From: Paratinospora sagittata | Lineage: Eukaryota; Streptophyta; Magnoliopsida; Ranunculales; Menispermaceae | Direction of reading: 5' to 3' | DNA: 64,000 bases | Assembly: GCA_035771175.1 (NCBI GenBank) | Contig: CM069606.1 | Location: forward strand, 29,407,816-29,471,815 | Part shown: positions 33,832-45,879 of the stretch, in pieces | Position numbering within the stretch: the first letter of the stretch is position 1 | Layout: every line of letters starts with the position of its first letter | Notes under the pieces: generated by a model | What the model saw: only the letters and a program-made list of their open reading frames with translations | What the model was told of the DNA's origin: nothing | The model's database searches: none | Translations under genes and position numbers: made by a program

Positions 33832-34940
33832 ATGGACCCTAGCGATCAAGATAGGCTTAAGAGGCTAGAGGAAATGTTTGCTATCCTGTAGCAGCAGAAT
33901 GCTCAACTTCTTGAGATAATCACAAAGTTGCAACAAGACAGGCCACTTGTTGATGCACCTGTTGTACAAGGTGTGGGCACTAGTAGTGTTGGTGTCGTGG
34001 CTATTACACTTCTTGCTGAGACTAGAGTACCGCCTCCTGAGTCTCGTGAGGACGTCGCGGAGAAGAAACGGTATGAGAAAGTGATGAAGGCTTTCAAAAT
34101 GCGGGAACCTCCAACATTTTCAGGCAGTTTGAAGTTTGAGGATGCTGAGAGTTGGATTCAGCGCATGGAAGTCATCTCCAACGATATGTAAGCTCTGGAC
34201 AAATATAAGATTCATCTGGCTTGATTTAAGTTGGTCGATGGAGCCGACAGATGGTGGGAAACTACTCAGAGATCCTCTAGTGAGATTAAGTCTTGGACTA
34301 GATCCAAAGAGTTGTTCTACATTACTTACTACCCGTGATCAGAGGTTGATCGGAGGCGGAATGAGTTAATTCAGTTGACTCAGGGTAGTAGATCAGTTCG
34401 AGAGTACGAATATGAGTTTAATAGACTCTCACTCTTTGCTCCAGAGCTAGTACCTACTGATGAGTTGAGGATGGCTAGACTTCGAGATGGATTTAGCGAT
34501 CAGATCAGACAGGGTTTAGCATTGGCTGGTGTGTCGACTTATGATCAAGCCTTAAGGCAGGCCATGGATTTTGAGACTACTGAGGCTGCAGCGAGATCTA
34601 AAACGACGACTATTCCTCCAGTGCCTGTATTTTCTTCTGATTCATCTTCTCCATCTTCAGGAAAAAAGAAGAAGAAGTGGAACAAAAAGTTTTGGGATAA
34701 TAGTAAGAAGCCCAAGATTAGTGGTGGATTTTCTGGGGCTGATTCTTTTGTTATTCCTGTTTCTGTGGCATTTGCTCCAGCAGTTTACAGTAAGGGATAT
34801 CAGACTCCAGTTAGATCATAGAGTTAGTCACAGACTGCATCTTCAGGCCCGAGACCTCCTATTATTTGCTTTAGATGCGGTATGAAAGGCCACAAGGCTA
34901 ATCAGTGTTCTATGCCAAGGCAATCTTCTGCCTAAGCTAT
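33832..34940 (+). pseudogene. gag of element B
   Basis: ATG at 33832 (MDPSDQDRLKRLEEMF). The capsid region has PPTFSGSLKFEDAESWI and a WW pair near 34255, then GSRSVREYEYEFNRLSLFAPELV and QAMDFETTEAAAR. A Lys-rich linker follows (KKKKKWNKKFWDNSKK), then a complete zinc knuckle CFRCGMKGHKANQC near 34870 (CX2CX4HX4C). Stops at 33888, 34188, 34822 and 34935 and local frame changes disable it. Confidence 0.88.
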
Positions 34941-35375
34941 TTCTGCTGCATCTAGTACAAGGGGGCAAGCTAACGCCGTGACTGAACCAGATCCTGATGC
35001 TAGCAAGAATCTGATAGAGGGTATGATTTCTATCTGTGATATGATGATGCACGTATTGATTGATTCTGGTTCTACTTTATCATTCATACCTGGACATGTG
35101 GAAGATAGACTTAAATTGCCTGGGGTTATAGCTAGTACACCTTTGATTTTGAGTACGGCTACGGGTGAGAGAATCTACCCATATATGATTTGAATGATTT
35201 GTGTTGTCAAATATGAGAGACTTGAGATGATTGTGAACCTTAGGGTGTTAGAGTTCCTCGATTTTGATGTTATTTTGGGTATGGACTGGTTGGCGGCATA
35301 TCATGCCCAAGTGGATTGCTTCCATAAGCTGATTGTATTTCATATCCCTGGGCGGCCATCTTTTGTCTACTGAGG
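34941..35375 (+). pseudogene. Protease region of element B
   Basis: Aspartic protease: VLIDSGSTLSFI at about 35053-35088 (DSGS instead of the common DSGA), then VILGMDWLAAYHA near 35270. A TGA at 35191 interrupts it. It would process gag-pol. Confidence 0.85.
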
Positions 35376-36548
35376 TATGACTACTACCAGACCACCTACT
35401 CGAAGCAGACTGGCTACTAATGTAGAAGTTGAGCTCATGGCTAGTATTAGGCCGTTGGAGCAGAAGGATCCGAGTATTCAAATCTATATTTTTCCAGTTG
35501 TGAGTGAGTTTCCCGATGTATTTCCTGATGATTTACCTGGGTTACCACCCAAGAGGGAAATTTACTTCATCATTAAGTTGATGCCTGGTACAAAACCTAT
35601 CTCCATTCCAGCTTATCGAATGGCGCCAAAGGAGTTGCAAGAACTCAAGGTGCAAGTTGAAGAGCTTTTAAGCAAAGGGGTTATTTCCCCTAGTATGTCA
35701 CCTTAGGGTGCACCAATTTTTTTGTGAAAAAGAAAGACGGGAGTCTTAGCCTGTGTACAGATTACCGTTAGCTGAACAAGGTGACAGTGAAAAATAAATA
35801 TCCTCTACCTCGCATTAATTATCTGTTTGATCAATTAAATGGTGTCAAATTTTTCTCTAAGATTGATTTAAGATCAGGCTACCATCAGTTGAGGATTAGA
35901 GAAGATGATGTCCCAAAAACTGCTTTCCGGACAACATATGGTTGTTAACCTATATGGTTCATCCTTAGCACATCCCTAAAGTATACTTGATGAAGTATAT
36001 TTTGATGATCACAAACAAAATATTTTTCGGTGCTAACAAATGTTTTTCAAGAACTTATCTCTGCACCAAATGAAAAGAAAAAAATCAAGGAACGACACGA
36101 TCAAGGAACTCAAAGCTTACATCCAACGATCAAACTCGTTTCAACTAACGGACTTCAACGATCACATCATGATTTCAAGATCACTTCACTCGGACATTTC
36201 AATCAAGTTTCAAGACTACATCTCTCGATCAACGTTCAAGTCATTCAACTTTGAATTGCTCTCATTGAAGATCTTATAATGAAAAGTTAGATCTAACGGT
36301 TATGAGAAATAAGAATACACAAAGTATTTAAGGTATATATTTCTCTAATCGTTATTGCTCAAAATGTTTTTCAAAACCATGCATATATCATTTTCATATG
36401 TTCTCTAAATCTGCATGTTTTGATTTCATGTTTTTAACTATATTTCAAGAAATTTAATACTATATATTTAATTTGAAATATATCGAGTTTTTATTTGCAT
36501 ATATTGAATATTTTATCACGAGTAAAAACTATTTTCAAAGAATTTATC

Positions 36549-37272
36549 AAGACGCTAATGAAATAGCAGCGCTTTCCTGAACTTGTTAAGTCAGGGAGTT
36601 GATAGGTCATTAGCACGCTGATAACGCTCAAGGTTAAAATGAACTGATTAATCAGGACGCTTACTTGTATAGTAGCGGTCTTCTATATTAGTCAACCTTT
36701 GAAGTTGTTAGGAAGCTGACTCAGCATCAGCTCACTGAAAGATCTCTTTAAGTTCTTCAAAGAATGTTTCTTTGAGGACGTTAATGGTTATAAGTTGATT
36801 AAACTATCAGGACGCTTACTGAATAGGATCGTCGTCACTTTTGGAAATCAACTTAATAACTTTCAAGACGTTGACTGTCCTTCAGTGTGTTTTTAAATGT
36901 CTTAACTTGTAGGATGCTTACATAGTACTAGCTCTCTCATGTTATGTTTTTATCCAGTAGGACGCTCACTTAATGTAGTGCCCTCATGTTTTGTTTTACG
37001 TTTTAAAAGCAGGATGCTTACTCGGATAGTAGCGCCCTCATGCACTTAATAGTTTTAAAACATAGCAGGACGCTAACTGTGCATTAGTGCCCTCAAGGTT
37101 TAAGTCGTCTAAAGTCATAAGTAAGTCAGGACGCTTACGAGTTAGTAGCGCCCTCACTTAAGTGTTCAGCAGGACACTTATACGTAATAAGCTCCCTTAA
37201 GGAACAAAACGACAAAGTTGATATTATGCATTAGGACACTGATTACGGAATCAGGACGCTAATTCAACTACC
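36549..37272 (+). repeat. Hairpin array 1 in F2
   Basis: About 14 units with AGGACGCT and AGCGCCCTC arms. Good stems: GCTTACT/AGTAGC (about 36659, 37016), CTTAT/ATAAG with GGACACTT (about 37166), CTGATT/AATCAG (about 37237), GCTAAC/TTAGTGC (about 37071). Unit order matches F1. Confidence 0.65.
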
Positions 37273-37287
37273 GTCACTGTTCGAATG

Positions 37288-37466
37288 AGTACACTACGCC
37301 AGTTTACTTTTTCAGAATAGACACTTGCACAGAGTCATTTTCAGACTTATCAGAAACCCTTTCTGATACATGAAAGAAGTTCTTTTAAAGCTTTCCTCTT
37401 TCATGAAATCTGAAAAGAACCAGAATGTTAGTGAAAAACGCAGTTGCTATTTTCATATAACATTCT
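37288..37466 (+). repeat. Larger hairpins in F2
   Basis: AGTACACT/AGTTTACT at 37288-37308. TATCAGAAA/TTTCTGATA at 37348-37368. CATGAAAG/CTTTCATG at 37369-37405. AGAATGTTA/TAACATTCT at 37422-37466. The second stem differs from F1 by a G-C to A-T pair exchange and stays fully paired. Confidence 0.7.
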
Positions 37467-38282
37467 AACCTTTGTGTGAAAACGTTCACATTATTTGAAC
37501 TTCAAATGTCTAACGGCTATGTCCCACTAAGTCTATAAATACCAACACTTAGGACCAAACAACTTGTCAATCACTTTGTGTTGTGCCAATACTTTTTGAA
37601 AGTTAGTCTGTGTCAAAATAAATTTCATTTTTCTAATCTTTCAAAGTATTTTTCAATGATACCTATACGATTTTCATATTGAGTTTCAAATATATTTTTA
37701 TCTTTGAAAATCTATTTTTATATTGGTATCACCTCAAATTCTCAGCACTGATTCACATTTGGTATCATTCTTGTTGATGATAGAATTTGAGAATAGTTCA
37801 AGATATACAGTCATACTTGATTTCACATCTTAAGTACTATATTGAACTATATCAGTGGTTGCGTTAAACTACTGATTGTTGAACCATAAGTTTTCATACA
37901 TATATTTTATATCTATTTGAAAATTGTCTGTGTCTTTGATTTACACCAGTCCTCTATTTTTAATGTCAATATTTGTTTGGTTATTTAATCTTTCAATAAA
38001 GCACCGATTTTCATATCATATCATTCATGTTTTTCGAAACTGCACTTGAGCAATATCGAACATTGAAAGGTAAAGGACAGAAGGTGTATTTCAACTTAGC
38101 ATTACCTACTTCACATTTCATATCTTTGTAATGTTATGTACTACGCTTAATGTAAAGTGTTCTACTGCATCAGAACCACCCAACATCTTAGTGTTGTAAT
38201 GCTGATGTGTTCTGGATTGAAACAACCAGGACAAGTGAAGGTAGTTCACTTGATGATTTCAGGATTGAAATCAGGTAAGTTA

Positions 38283-38715
38283 TATCTTAGCCTTGAAAAG
38301 AGAAATCGGTTCATCCTCATCTAGTAAAATGGTAGGTGTGTCCTTAACCTTAAAAAAGATAGGTTATCTCTAAGCCTTTAAAAGAGAACCGGTTCGTCCT
38401 CATCCCGTAAAAGGATAGGTGCGTCCTCAACCTGTAAGAGAATAGGTTATCTCTTAACCTATAAAAGAGAAACGGTTGTTCCTTCTCCCGCAAAAGGATC
38501 ATGGTTCTTCCTTAGCCAGTAAAAAGAACATGGGTTTCTCCTCATCTCGGAAAAAGGAAATTTGGTTCTTCCTTAGTCAGTAAAAAGAACATGGGTTTTT
38601 CCTAATCCCGGAAAAAGAAAAATGGTTCATCCTTAGCCCATGAAAGGATGGGTTTGCCTTTAACCTCAAAAAGGACAGTTGTAACGGTTTGGTTCTCACC
38701 CGTAAGAGAATCAGT
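38283..38715 (+). repeat. Hairpin array 2 in F2
   Basis: About 14 units with loops like CCCGTAA and stems such as TATCTCTTA/TAAAAGAGA, TCCT/AGGA, TTCTC/GAGAA and ATCCTT/AAGGAT. It has more units than F1, which accounts for part of the length difference between the LTRs. Confidence 0.68.
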
Positions 38716-39846
38716 TAGTGGATTGAGTAAATCCTAATCGGGAGATTAGGTAGTGGATGTAGGCTTAGCCGAACCACTATAAATCATGTGTCTCACTTTT
38801 GCACTTTAGTCTATGTTCTATTTTTCATCCAATTCCAATACACTCATGTAAATCACTAAGTTATTAGAAGATAATTTTAAAATTGACCATCGCACCCAAT
38901 TCTCCCCCCTCTTGGGTGGGACCAACAATGGTCACTATGAGTTTATGGTCATGCCTTTTGGTTGACGAATGCACTTGCGATGTTCATGAATTTGATGCAG
39001 AGGGTGTTTAGACCGCATCTAGATCACTTCATCATTGTCTTCATTGACGATATTTTGATATATTCCAAAACACATGAGGAGCATGAGCAGCACTTCAAGA
39101 TCACGTTGCAAACATTAAGGGAGCATAGACTTTATGCTAAGCTCAGCAAGTATGAGTTTTGGATTTCTTAAGTAAAATTTTTGGAACATGTGGTTAGTGC
39201 AGATGGTATCTCTGTTGATTCTGCTAAGGTTGAGGTGATTATTAATTGGCCATGAACTGCCACAGTGACAAAGATTAGGAGTTTTCTGGGTTTGGCTGGG
39301 TACTACAGAAAGTTTGTGCAAAACTTTTCGAAGTTAGCTACCCCACTTACTAAGTTAACCTAGAAGAACGTTCCTTTTGTGTGGACTGATGCCTGTGAAG
39401 AAGCTTTTGCAGAGTTGAAGAAAAAGCTTAATACCACACCTGTTTTGATACTTCCAGAACGTGGGAAAGAGTTGGTAATTTATACCAATGCATCTCATGC
39501 AGGATTGGGTTGTGTTCTGATGCAGGACGACAAAGTTGTTACAATGCATCTAGATAGTTGAAAGTGCATAAGAAGAATTACTCAGTTCATGATTTGGAAT
39601 TGGCGGCAGTAGTTTTTGCTCTGAAGAGTTGGAGACATTATTTATATGGCGAGAGGTTCACATTGTATTCTAATCATAAGAGTCTGAAGTACTTGTTTGA
39701 TCAGAAGGAATTGAAAATGAGACAACGTAGATGGCTTGAATTTCTTAAGGATTATGACTTCGCATTTTGTATCATCCTGGGAAAGCCAATGTTGTTGTCG
39801 ATGCATTGTGCCGAAAATGGGTTGAACAAGCATTGTAGCTTATCAG

Positions 39847-41403
39847 TTGGCCCATGAGGGGCGATTATTGGAGAGGATCTCAATGATGGGTATACGTTCT
39901 GTTGAACCATCTTTGGATGTGTGTGCTCAGATGAGGGCACAGCTGTCAGACACTCATATTCAGAAGATTAGATATCTGCAGCAGCATAGTCCAAATTTTG
40001 GGATGTTTGATGCTTGGGCTGACAGTACTGATCATGTTGATTGGTCGAGAGATGAAGATGGCATTCTGAGATTTCAGGGGAGACTATGGATTCCATATGA
40101 TCCGGAGTTGAGAGATGAGTTTCTCTGAAAGGCACATAGATCGCAGTACACTATTTGCCCCGGAGCAACCAAGATGTACCATGATATGAAACGTACAGTT
40201 TGGTGGCATGGGATGAAGAAGGACATAGTTGCGTATGTTCGAAAGTGTGGAGTGTGTCAGCAGGTGGAAGCTGAACACCAAAGGCCTGGAGGACAAATGA
40301 AATCATTACCTATTCTGGAATGGAAATGGGAGCATATTACGATGGATTTTATTACGGGACTTCCTAGGTCTCAGGGTAGATATGATGTCATCTGGGTTAT
40401 TGTTGATAGGCTCACGAAATCTGCACATTTCTTGCCGACGAACACCAAAGATTCCATGGATCGATTGAGCAGATTATACCTTCGAGAGAGTATGAGACTT
40501 CATGGAGTTCCTGTTTTGATTGTTTCGGATAGAAATCCGCGTTTTACTTCGAGTTTCTGGCGTGTGATGCAGAAAAAGATGGGAACTCATCTTTGTCTCA
40601 ATACGGCATTTCACCCTCAGACGGACGAACAGTCTGAGAGGGTTATTCAGATGATGGAGGATTTGCTCTGGTCTTGTATTTTGGAATTTGGTGGGAGTTG
40701 GATTGAATATCTTCATCTGTGTGAATTTGCTTACAATAATAGCTTTCAAGCTAGCATTGGCATGACACCTTTTGAGGCTCTCTATGGGCGACCTTGTAAA
40801 TCTCCTATTTGTCGGTTTGGAGTGGGAGAGACACAATTGGTGGGGCCAAAAGCAGTGGTAGCACAGACGGAGAAGATTAAGCATATTAGGGCAAGGTTGA
40901 AGGCAGCTCAAGTTCGAAAAAAAAACTACTTTGACAGATGCCACAGACCATTAGAGTTTCCTATGGGAGATCAGGTTTTATTGAAAGTTTCTCCACAGAA
41001 AGGGCCGATGAGATTTGGTGTGAAAGGAAAACTTTATCCTCGTTATATTCGGCCATTTAAGATCCTTGAGAGGATAGGTCCTTTGGCATACAGGATTGCT
41101 CTACCATCTCAACTTGCTGGAGTTCATAATGTATTCCACGTGTCTATGTTGAGAAAGTATAATGCAGACCCCACATATGTACCTATGCTTGATATTTTTC
41201 AAATTCAAGTTGGGGAGGATGCTACTTATGTGGAACAACCAATTCAGATTATGGCTCACAGAGTTAAAAAGCTTAGGAATAAAGAAATTCCTTTGATTCG
41301 AGTCAAATGCCAGTTCCATGATAATGAAGAACAAACCTGGGAGCGAGAAGATCAGATGCGGGAGATGTTTCCAGATTTGTTCACCGCTGGAAGTAACATT
41401 TAA
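39847..41403 (+). CDS. Integrase with chromodomain, element B (long intact frame)
   Basis: From the M at 40174 there are 409 uninterrupted codons, the longest in the window. CGVC (residues 25-28) closes the zinc site. The upstream half (39847-40173) has a TGA at 40126, and its second zinc-site His is Cys (TICPG). The catalytic core has D58 (TMDFITGLP), D119 (IVSDRNPRF) and E155 (EQSERVIQ), the 35-residue D-E spacing of retroviral-type integrases. [21 protein letters not shown] and the GPF-like module follow. The C-terminus (about 350-400: [28 protein letters not shown]) is a chromodomain of the degenerate plant type. The protein would act in the nucleus, but upstream pol is broken. Confidence 0.88.
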
Positions 41404-41448
41404 TTTTATATTAAATTTCAAGGATGAAATTTCCTAAGTTGGGGAGAT

Positions 41449-42794
41449 TGTAACGACCCACTTTCGCATTTAATGTCGTGATGACGTAAAATGTCCGACT
41501 CTAGGTCTTATGTATGTATTTGATGTGTATAATACTCGTAGTTTGCGTGTTTTTTGCATGTATATGATGTTTTTGTTTGATAATTAATTATTGGTGCATC
41601 AAATGGACTTGGGGGTATTAGAAATGAGTCTAGAACTCATCATTATATAGAAATCGATTGGCTATACGCAAAATTTTGATGTGTATTGAGCGCGTAGTAG
41701 CGAAATGCAAAATGAGTGTTTTTGGCAAAAAGAATGATGCTCATGCACAAATGGGAAGGCGCTGATCCGATTTTTTGGGCATTTTTTTTATGAAAAATGG
41801 CCAAAAATCGGCATTTTAAAGGGGAAAAGTTGCTACTATTCCCATTTGAGTTGGGAACGAATTGGAGAAGGAAGAATGGAGGAAAACTAAGGTTTCAAGA
41901 GGAAATCTTCACCATTTATACCCCAAAGTAAGTGATTTTCTCCATTTCTTTCTATGAAATCACCATTAAAGGTGAGAGTAAGCTTTCTAATGGTGTAATT
42001 TTCTCCATAAGCCTCGGTTTTGGGTATTCCTAACCTAGGGTTGGTTGGTATTTTGCTATTTCGAGCTTGTTTATGGTAGAAACAACCTTCCTTAACCTAG
42101 ATTTATACCCAATGTGCATTTTGCAAGCACTTTACCACTTTTTTGGTGGAGTTAAGTGTAATGGCCCTAAACCTAGAAAATGAACTTAGGGTTTTCCATT
42201 CAAGTTGCCACTCAATTATGTTGAATAAATGACTGATTCTAAGTGATTGATGGTCCAATTCACTAATTTTGAATGCTGGAAAGCCTAAGTGTAGTGTAAA
42301 ATTGGCCCAGGGCTTGATTTTGGGATTTTGCCCAAAATTGTGGCTTTTGACCTAAATCAAGTCAATTGATTAAATTGACTTGAAACTTGTCTAATTAAAC
42401 CCAAATTGAGTGAAAGTGTGGGTTTATAATGGTTAGACTAGTGTTAGAATTGCATGAGTTAGTTCAATTTGACCATGTAGAGATTTATCTAATTTGGGGC
42501 TTTTTAGGCATTTAGATTGGAATTGGTCAATTGAATGGTATTAAGTGTTTCTAATCCAAATTGGTGTGGATTAGATGTGATTTGGGTTAATAATTATGTA
42601 TTTAGACATAATGGACTGAAATTGATCATTTGTGTATGAAATTGATTCATTTTAGGTGTATGTGAGTCAATTGGCCAATTGGAATGTAAATGATGTATGA
42701 AATTGGCTAGTGAATTGGTTGTGAGTATTTCTCACCTTTGTTTTCCATTATGGCATTTTATTTATATAAATTGGTTTGTGCAATGGCATGCATC

Positions 42795-42832
<38 letters not shown>

Positions 42833-43807
42833 ATTGTGATTTAAGAGCATGAGCATGGAATATATGCATTGATATTGCCTTGGGTGTTTTGGATTAAATA
42901 CCTTGGCATTGTTGTCTTTCTATTTACTTATTTTTCAGGGAAATGTGCCACCGGAATGCTTGGATTGGTGTTCCGTGGAAAGGACTTTCCGAATCACTGA
43001 GGAAAGTAAGGGTAGAAAGATTAGGAGCATTAATGTCGGGTAATGCGGCGGTCGAAACCTATTAGCCAATAGGGGAAGTAAAAGCATGTGTTATTCTGAC
43101 ATATCCTTTTGGTAAAGAGTCTACATATTTGATTCTTATGGAAATGATGCATAATTCACATGTTTAGTTTAAACACATGTATAATATGATTTTTCTTTAT
43201 GCATTTGGTTTATGAATGGAATTTTCAATATCGTACGTGTTTTTTATAAATGCATATATGGAAATATATTGTGAGAACTTACTCATTGAGCTAGTTGAAC
43301 TCACCCCATTTTTCTCTACTTTTCTCAGGTTCATATCAGAAAGGAAAGGGCAATGCTTAAAACTTGCGGTCTTCCTTTTCTTCTTTTTTGGATGTATGTT
43401 TTGATTCGTATATTTTTGGAAAAACTTGGGACTAGTGTAATTGTTTTGTTTCATCTTTGATTATGTATATAAATATCACAAATTCTCATGTATATAAAAT
43501 ATAGATAGTTGTGGTTTGTTTGGTTTTGAGGATGACTTGAGATGTGGATAAGTCATGTGAGAAAGCAAAATGATTGGGTTTGATATGAATGTTGTTGATT
43601 ATTTGATTATATGTCTTTGTGTGATTGGATGTGATTATCAGGATATTTAGTGAAACTTCAGATTTATGGGAAGGTTTGCCAAAAAGTTTAGTGATTTTGT
43701 GGTATTGTTTTAAAAAGATGAGGCTGACAAAGTATCGTATACGTCTAGATATGGCATTTATGGTATTCTGTGCCGGTCGTGATGTCACCCGAAGAGGGGT
43801 TGCGACA
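41449..43807 (+). repeat. 3' LTR of element B
   Basis: 2359 bp from TGTAACGACCC to GGGGTTGCGACA. It includes a (GT)n tract, and the tail shared with the 5' remnant. Right flank ACACT belongs to an Athila-like gag. Confidence 0.88.
42796..42831. repeat. (GT)n microsatellite
   Basis: About 36 bp of pure GT repeats in the 3' LTR of element B. The matching region of the 5' LTR is missing. Confidence 0.9.
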
Positions 43808-44381
43808 ACACTTCCTTAAAAACTCCTTAAATTTCTCCCAAGCCTCATACAAAGATTCCGACTCTAGTGGCTTGAATTGCCCAATCTCGGATCGTAGTTG
43901 GGCGGTTTTGGCTGGTGGAAGTAACTTTTGAAGAAACTTTGTACCATCTCTTGCCAAGTTGCAATACTCCCTAGTTGCAAAAATTGAAACCATGCTCGTG
44001 CTTTGTCCCTTAGAGAATAAAATAACAATCTCAGTCGTATGGTGTCCTCAGTAACACCATTCATTTTAACTATATCACACATCTCCAAAAAGGTGGTGAT
44101 GTGGATGGTGGGATCTTCAATAGGAAACCCCCCAACTGATGTTGTTGAACCATAGAGATCAACGTTAGCTTCAATTCAAAATTGTTTGCGTTGATAGGAA
44201 CACGAACTATGCACGAATAATTCTCATTGATGACTGGTTTGAAGTAATATCTCAAAGTCAACTGATTTTGATTGTCCGCCATTGCTTCGGCTTCAATTCT
44301 TCTCTCCCTTCTTAGTCTTCCAAAAATGCGTTCAATTTCGGGACCAAACGGTAGTACTTCAAAACTTCTTGCTCGTTGCAT
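43808..44381 (-). pseudogene. Athila-like gag fragment, truncated
   Basis: Minus strand: MQRARSFEVL..., then DIVKMNGVTEDTIRLRLLFY, SLRDKARAWFQFLQ, SIATWQEMVQSFFKSYF, PAKTAQLRSEIGQFKPLESE and SLYEAWEKFKEFLRKC. This is the gag domain of Athila/Tat-type gypsy elements. Frameshifts at about 44080 and 43950. It is cut after FLRKC by the insertion of element B at 43807. It is the oldest layer at this site. Confidence 0.8.
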
Positions 44382-45560
44382 AAACTCCTGAAATCCAATA
44401 AAATAGAAACTAAGAAAGAAAATCAGAGAATAAAAAAAACAAAATATAAAAAAGAGATTGAAAAGAATGAATGATGAAAAAAGAAAAGAAGAATCTAAAT
44501 TAAAATCAATATTAAAAACATCTAGAGATTAGATTTCACCTAATTATCAATTATGCAATATTAGTCATACTCATTATCAAATTATTATTCATGTTTATAA
44601 GTCAAAATGCTATAATTCATAACACTCTCTGTCGAGTGTTGCGTTAGAATCTATTACCAAAACACTAGTATCGATCTATCGATAAAAACCAATACAGTAG
44701 CAATGTATTAAGCTTTGTGATTTTCCTACAACTTCATAAGATATCGCATATCTATCGATACTACGACCATCTCATGTCATATTTCTCATGTTCAAACCTC
44801 AAGAACCCTCTATCGAGTGCCGCCCCCCAAGTCTATGATCATTCGATCCGTGGCCAAGAGATCAAAAACATTAAGCATGGAGAAATATAAATAAACCAAG
44901 AATAAATCATTGATAATAAATAAAAACTAATGTTATTGCATAATCTCTAATATAGGATTCATCTCCTTTCTAAACTAACAAGTTAGTTCATAACTTGGAA
45001 TAGCAAAAACGAAAACATGTAGAGAAACAAGAAAATAAACATCAAAACCCAAACTAGTTGCTATTGAACTTGTCAAATCCTCCTTGTCTCCAAGTCGTCT
45101 TCTTCGCGTTCTTTTGCTCCTAGCCGTCGTTCTCTCTTCTCCAGTGTATTCACCTCGAAAAATCCTAAATTTTGATATATAAAATGCCCCAAAGTCATGT
45201 GGAATTCAAATTAGAAAGTGGGGAAAAAATACACAAAAACTTGCTATTTTTTGCAAGTATAAAACCCAACGACGCCGCGACGCCCAGAACGTGCATTTTG
45301 TCTTCTTTTTTGTGGACTTAGCCAATTTTCGCCTCTTTTCAACTTGTATTCTTCATGCTTCTCCTTTGCAACTTCTTGTACATATTTTCATCATTCAAAA
45401 CCATGACTAACACATATAAATACCTACAAAACAAAGCAAATCATATCAATAACACACTAAAATATGAAATAGATCAAATCATAAACTAATAAACCAAATT
45501 AATGCATAAAAACCCAAATTATCCTAAACTAACAATTGCATAAAATCTACATAAACACAC
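44382..45560. other. Unassigned AT-rich sequence
   Basis: No convincing gene. It may be the 5' untranslated region or LTR of the Athila-like element, read on the minus strand. A partial duplication of CTATCGAGTG(C/T)(C/T)GC words occurs near 44630 and 44810. No primer site was recognised. Confidence 0.3.
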
Positions 45561-45790
45561 GAAACATGTTTTATTTTTGAAAATGTTGATATGTAGATGG
45601 ATGTGGATATGTTGATATGTAGGGGGATGTCAGCATGTTCTTTTGGAAATGTTGACATGTTTCGTTATGTTTTTTTTTGTTTTTGGAAATGTTGACATAT
45701 AGGGAGATGTGGATATGTATAGACTTTCTTTTTTTGAAATGTGGATACAAAAGATGTAATTGACTTTGCTGTTGATGATATAGACAGATT
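45561..45790. repeat. GTTGATATG/GGGGATGTGG minisatellite-like region
   Basis: Loose repeats of GATATGTAG(G/A)GGGATGT and GGAAATGTTGACAT. The word AATGTTGACATGTT recurs at 47117 beyond the palindromic array, suggesting that the array lies inside this sequence. Confidence 0.45.
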
Positions 45791-45879
45791 TTTTGTCTTC
45801 GAATGGTACTATGTTGTTTTAGATGTTTGAATTATTGTTTTGTTTCTGTAATATGTATGTTATATCAAAGTTCACCTTA

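Larger units (their letters stand above)
35943..38927 (+). repeat. Solo LTR F2 (TGTT...AACA type)
   Basis: 2985 bp from TGTTAACCTA to GACCAACA, with the perfect 5-bp duplication ATGGT (35938-35942 and 38928-38932). Taking it out restores the uninterrupted ...TYGHYEF... codons of element B, so the insertion site is certain. It is co-linear with F1 and has both hairpin arrays. Confidence 0.9.
35376..39846 (+). pseudogene. Reverse transcriptase and RNase H of element B, interrupted by F2
   Basis: 35376-35942 encodes [29 protein letters not shown], a GAP..KKKDGSL block after a stop at 35704, and [15 protein letters not shown] ending in AFRTTYG. F2 lies at 35943-38927. The gene resumes with [10 protein letters not shown], then [11 protein letters not shown] near 39040 (FIDD for YxDD), [12 protein letters not shown] and TDACEEAFAELKKKL, and RNase [52 protein letters not shown]. 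In the usual TDAS catalytic motif Asp is replaced by Asn. Stops at about 39168, 39253, 39361 and 39559. Confidence 0.88.
32907..43807 (+). mobile_element. Ty3/gypsy chromovirus element B
   Basis: Partial 5' LTR (32907-33624), primer site, gag, protease, reverse transcriptase (interrupted by solo LTR F2), RNase H, integrase with chromodomain, polypurine-like AGTTGGGGAGAT, and a full 3' LTR (41449-43807). Motifs and the C-terminal chromodomain place it among chromoviruses, possibly the Tekay/Del group given the long LTR. It inserted into an Athila-like gag (43808 onward). The left target duplicate was lost. Confidence 0.88.

Noticed and set aside
40474..40944. 156-codon minus-strand frame
   Set aside because: Antisense shadow of the integrase of element B.
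44590..45000. Search for an Athila primer site or LTR boundary
   Set aside because: No TGGCGCC-type primer word or clear TG/CA LTR ends were found, so no LTR was called.
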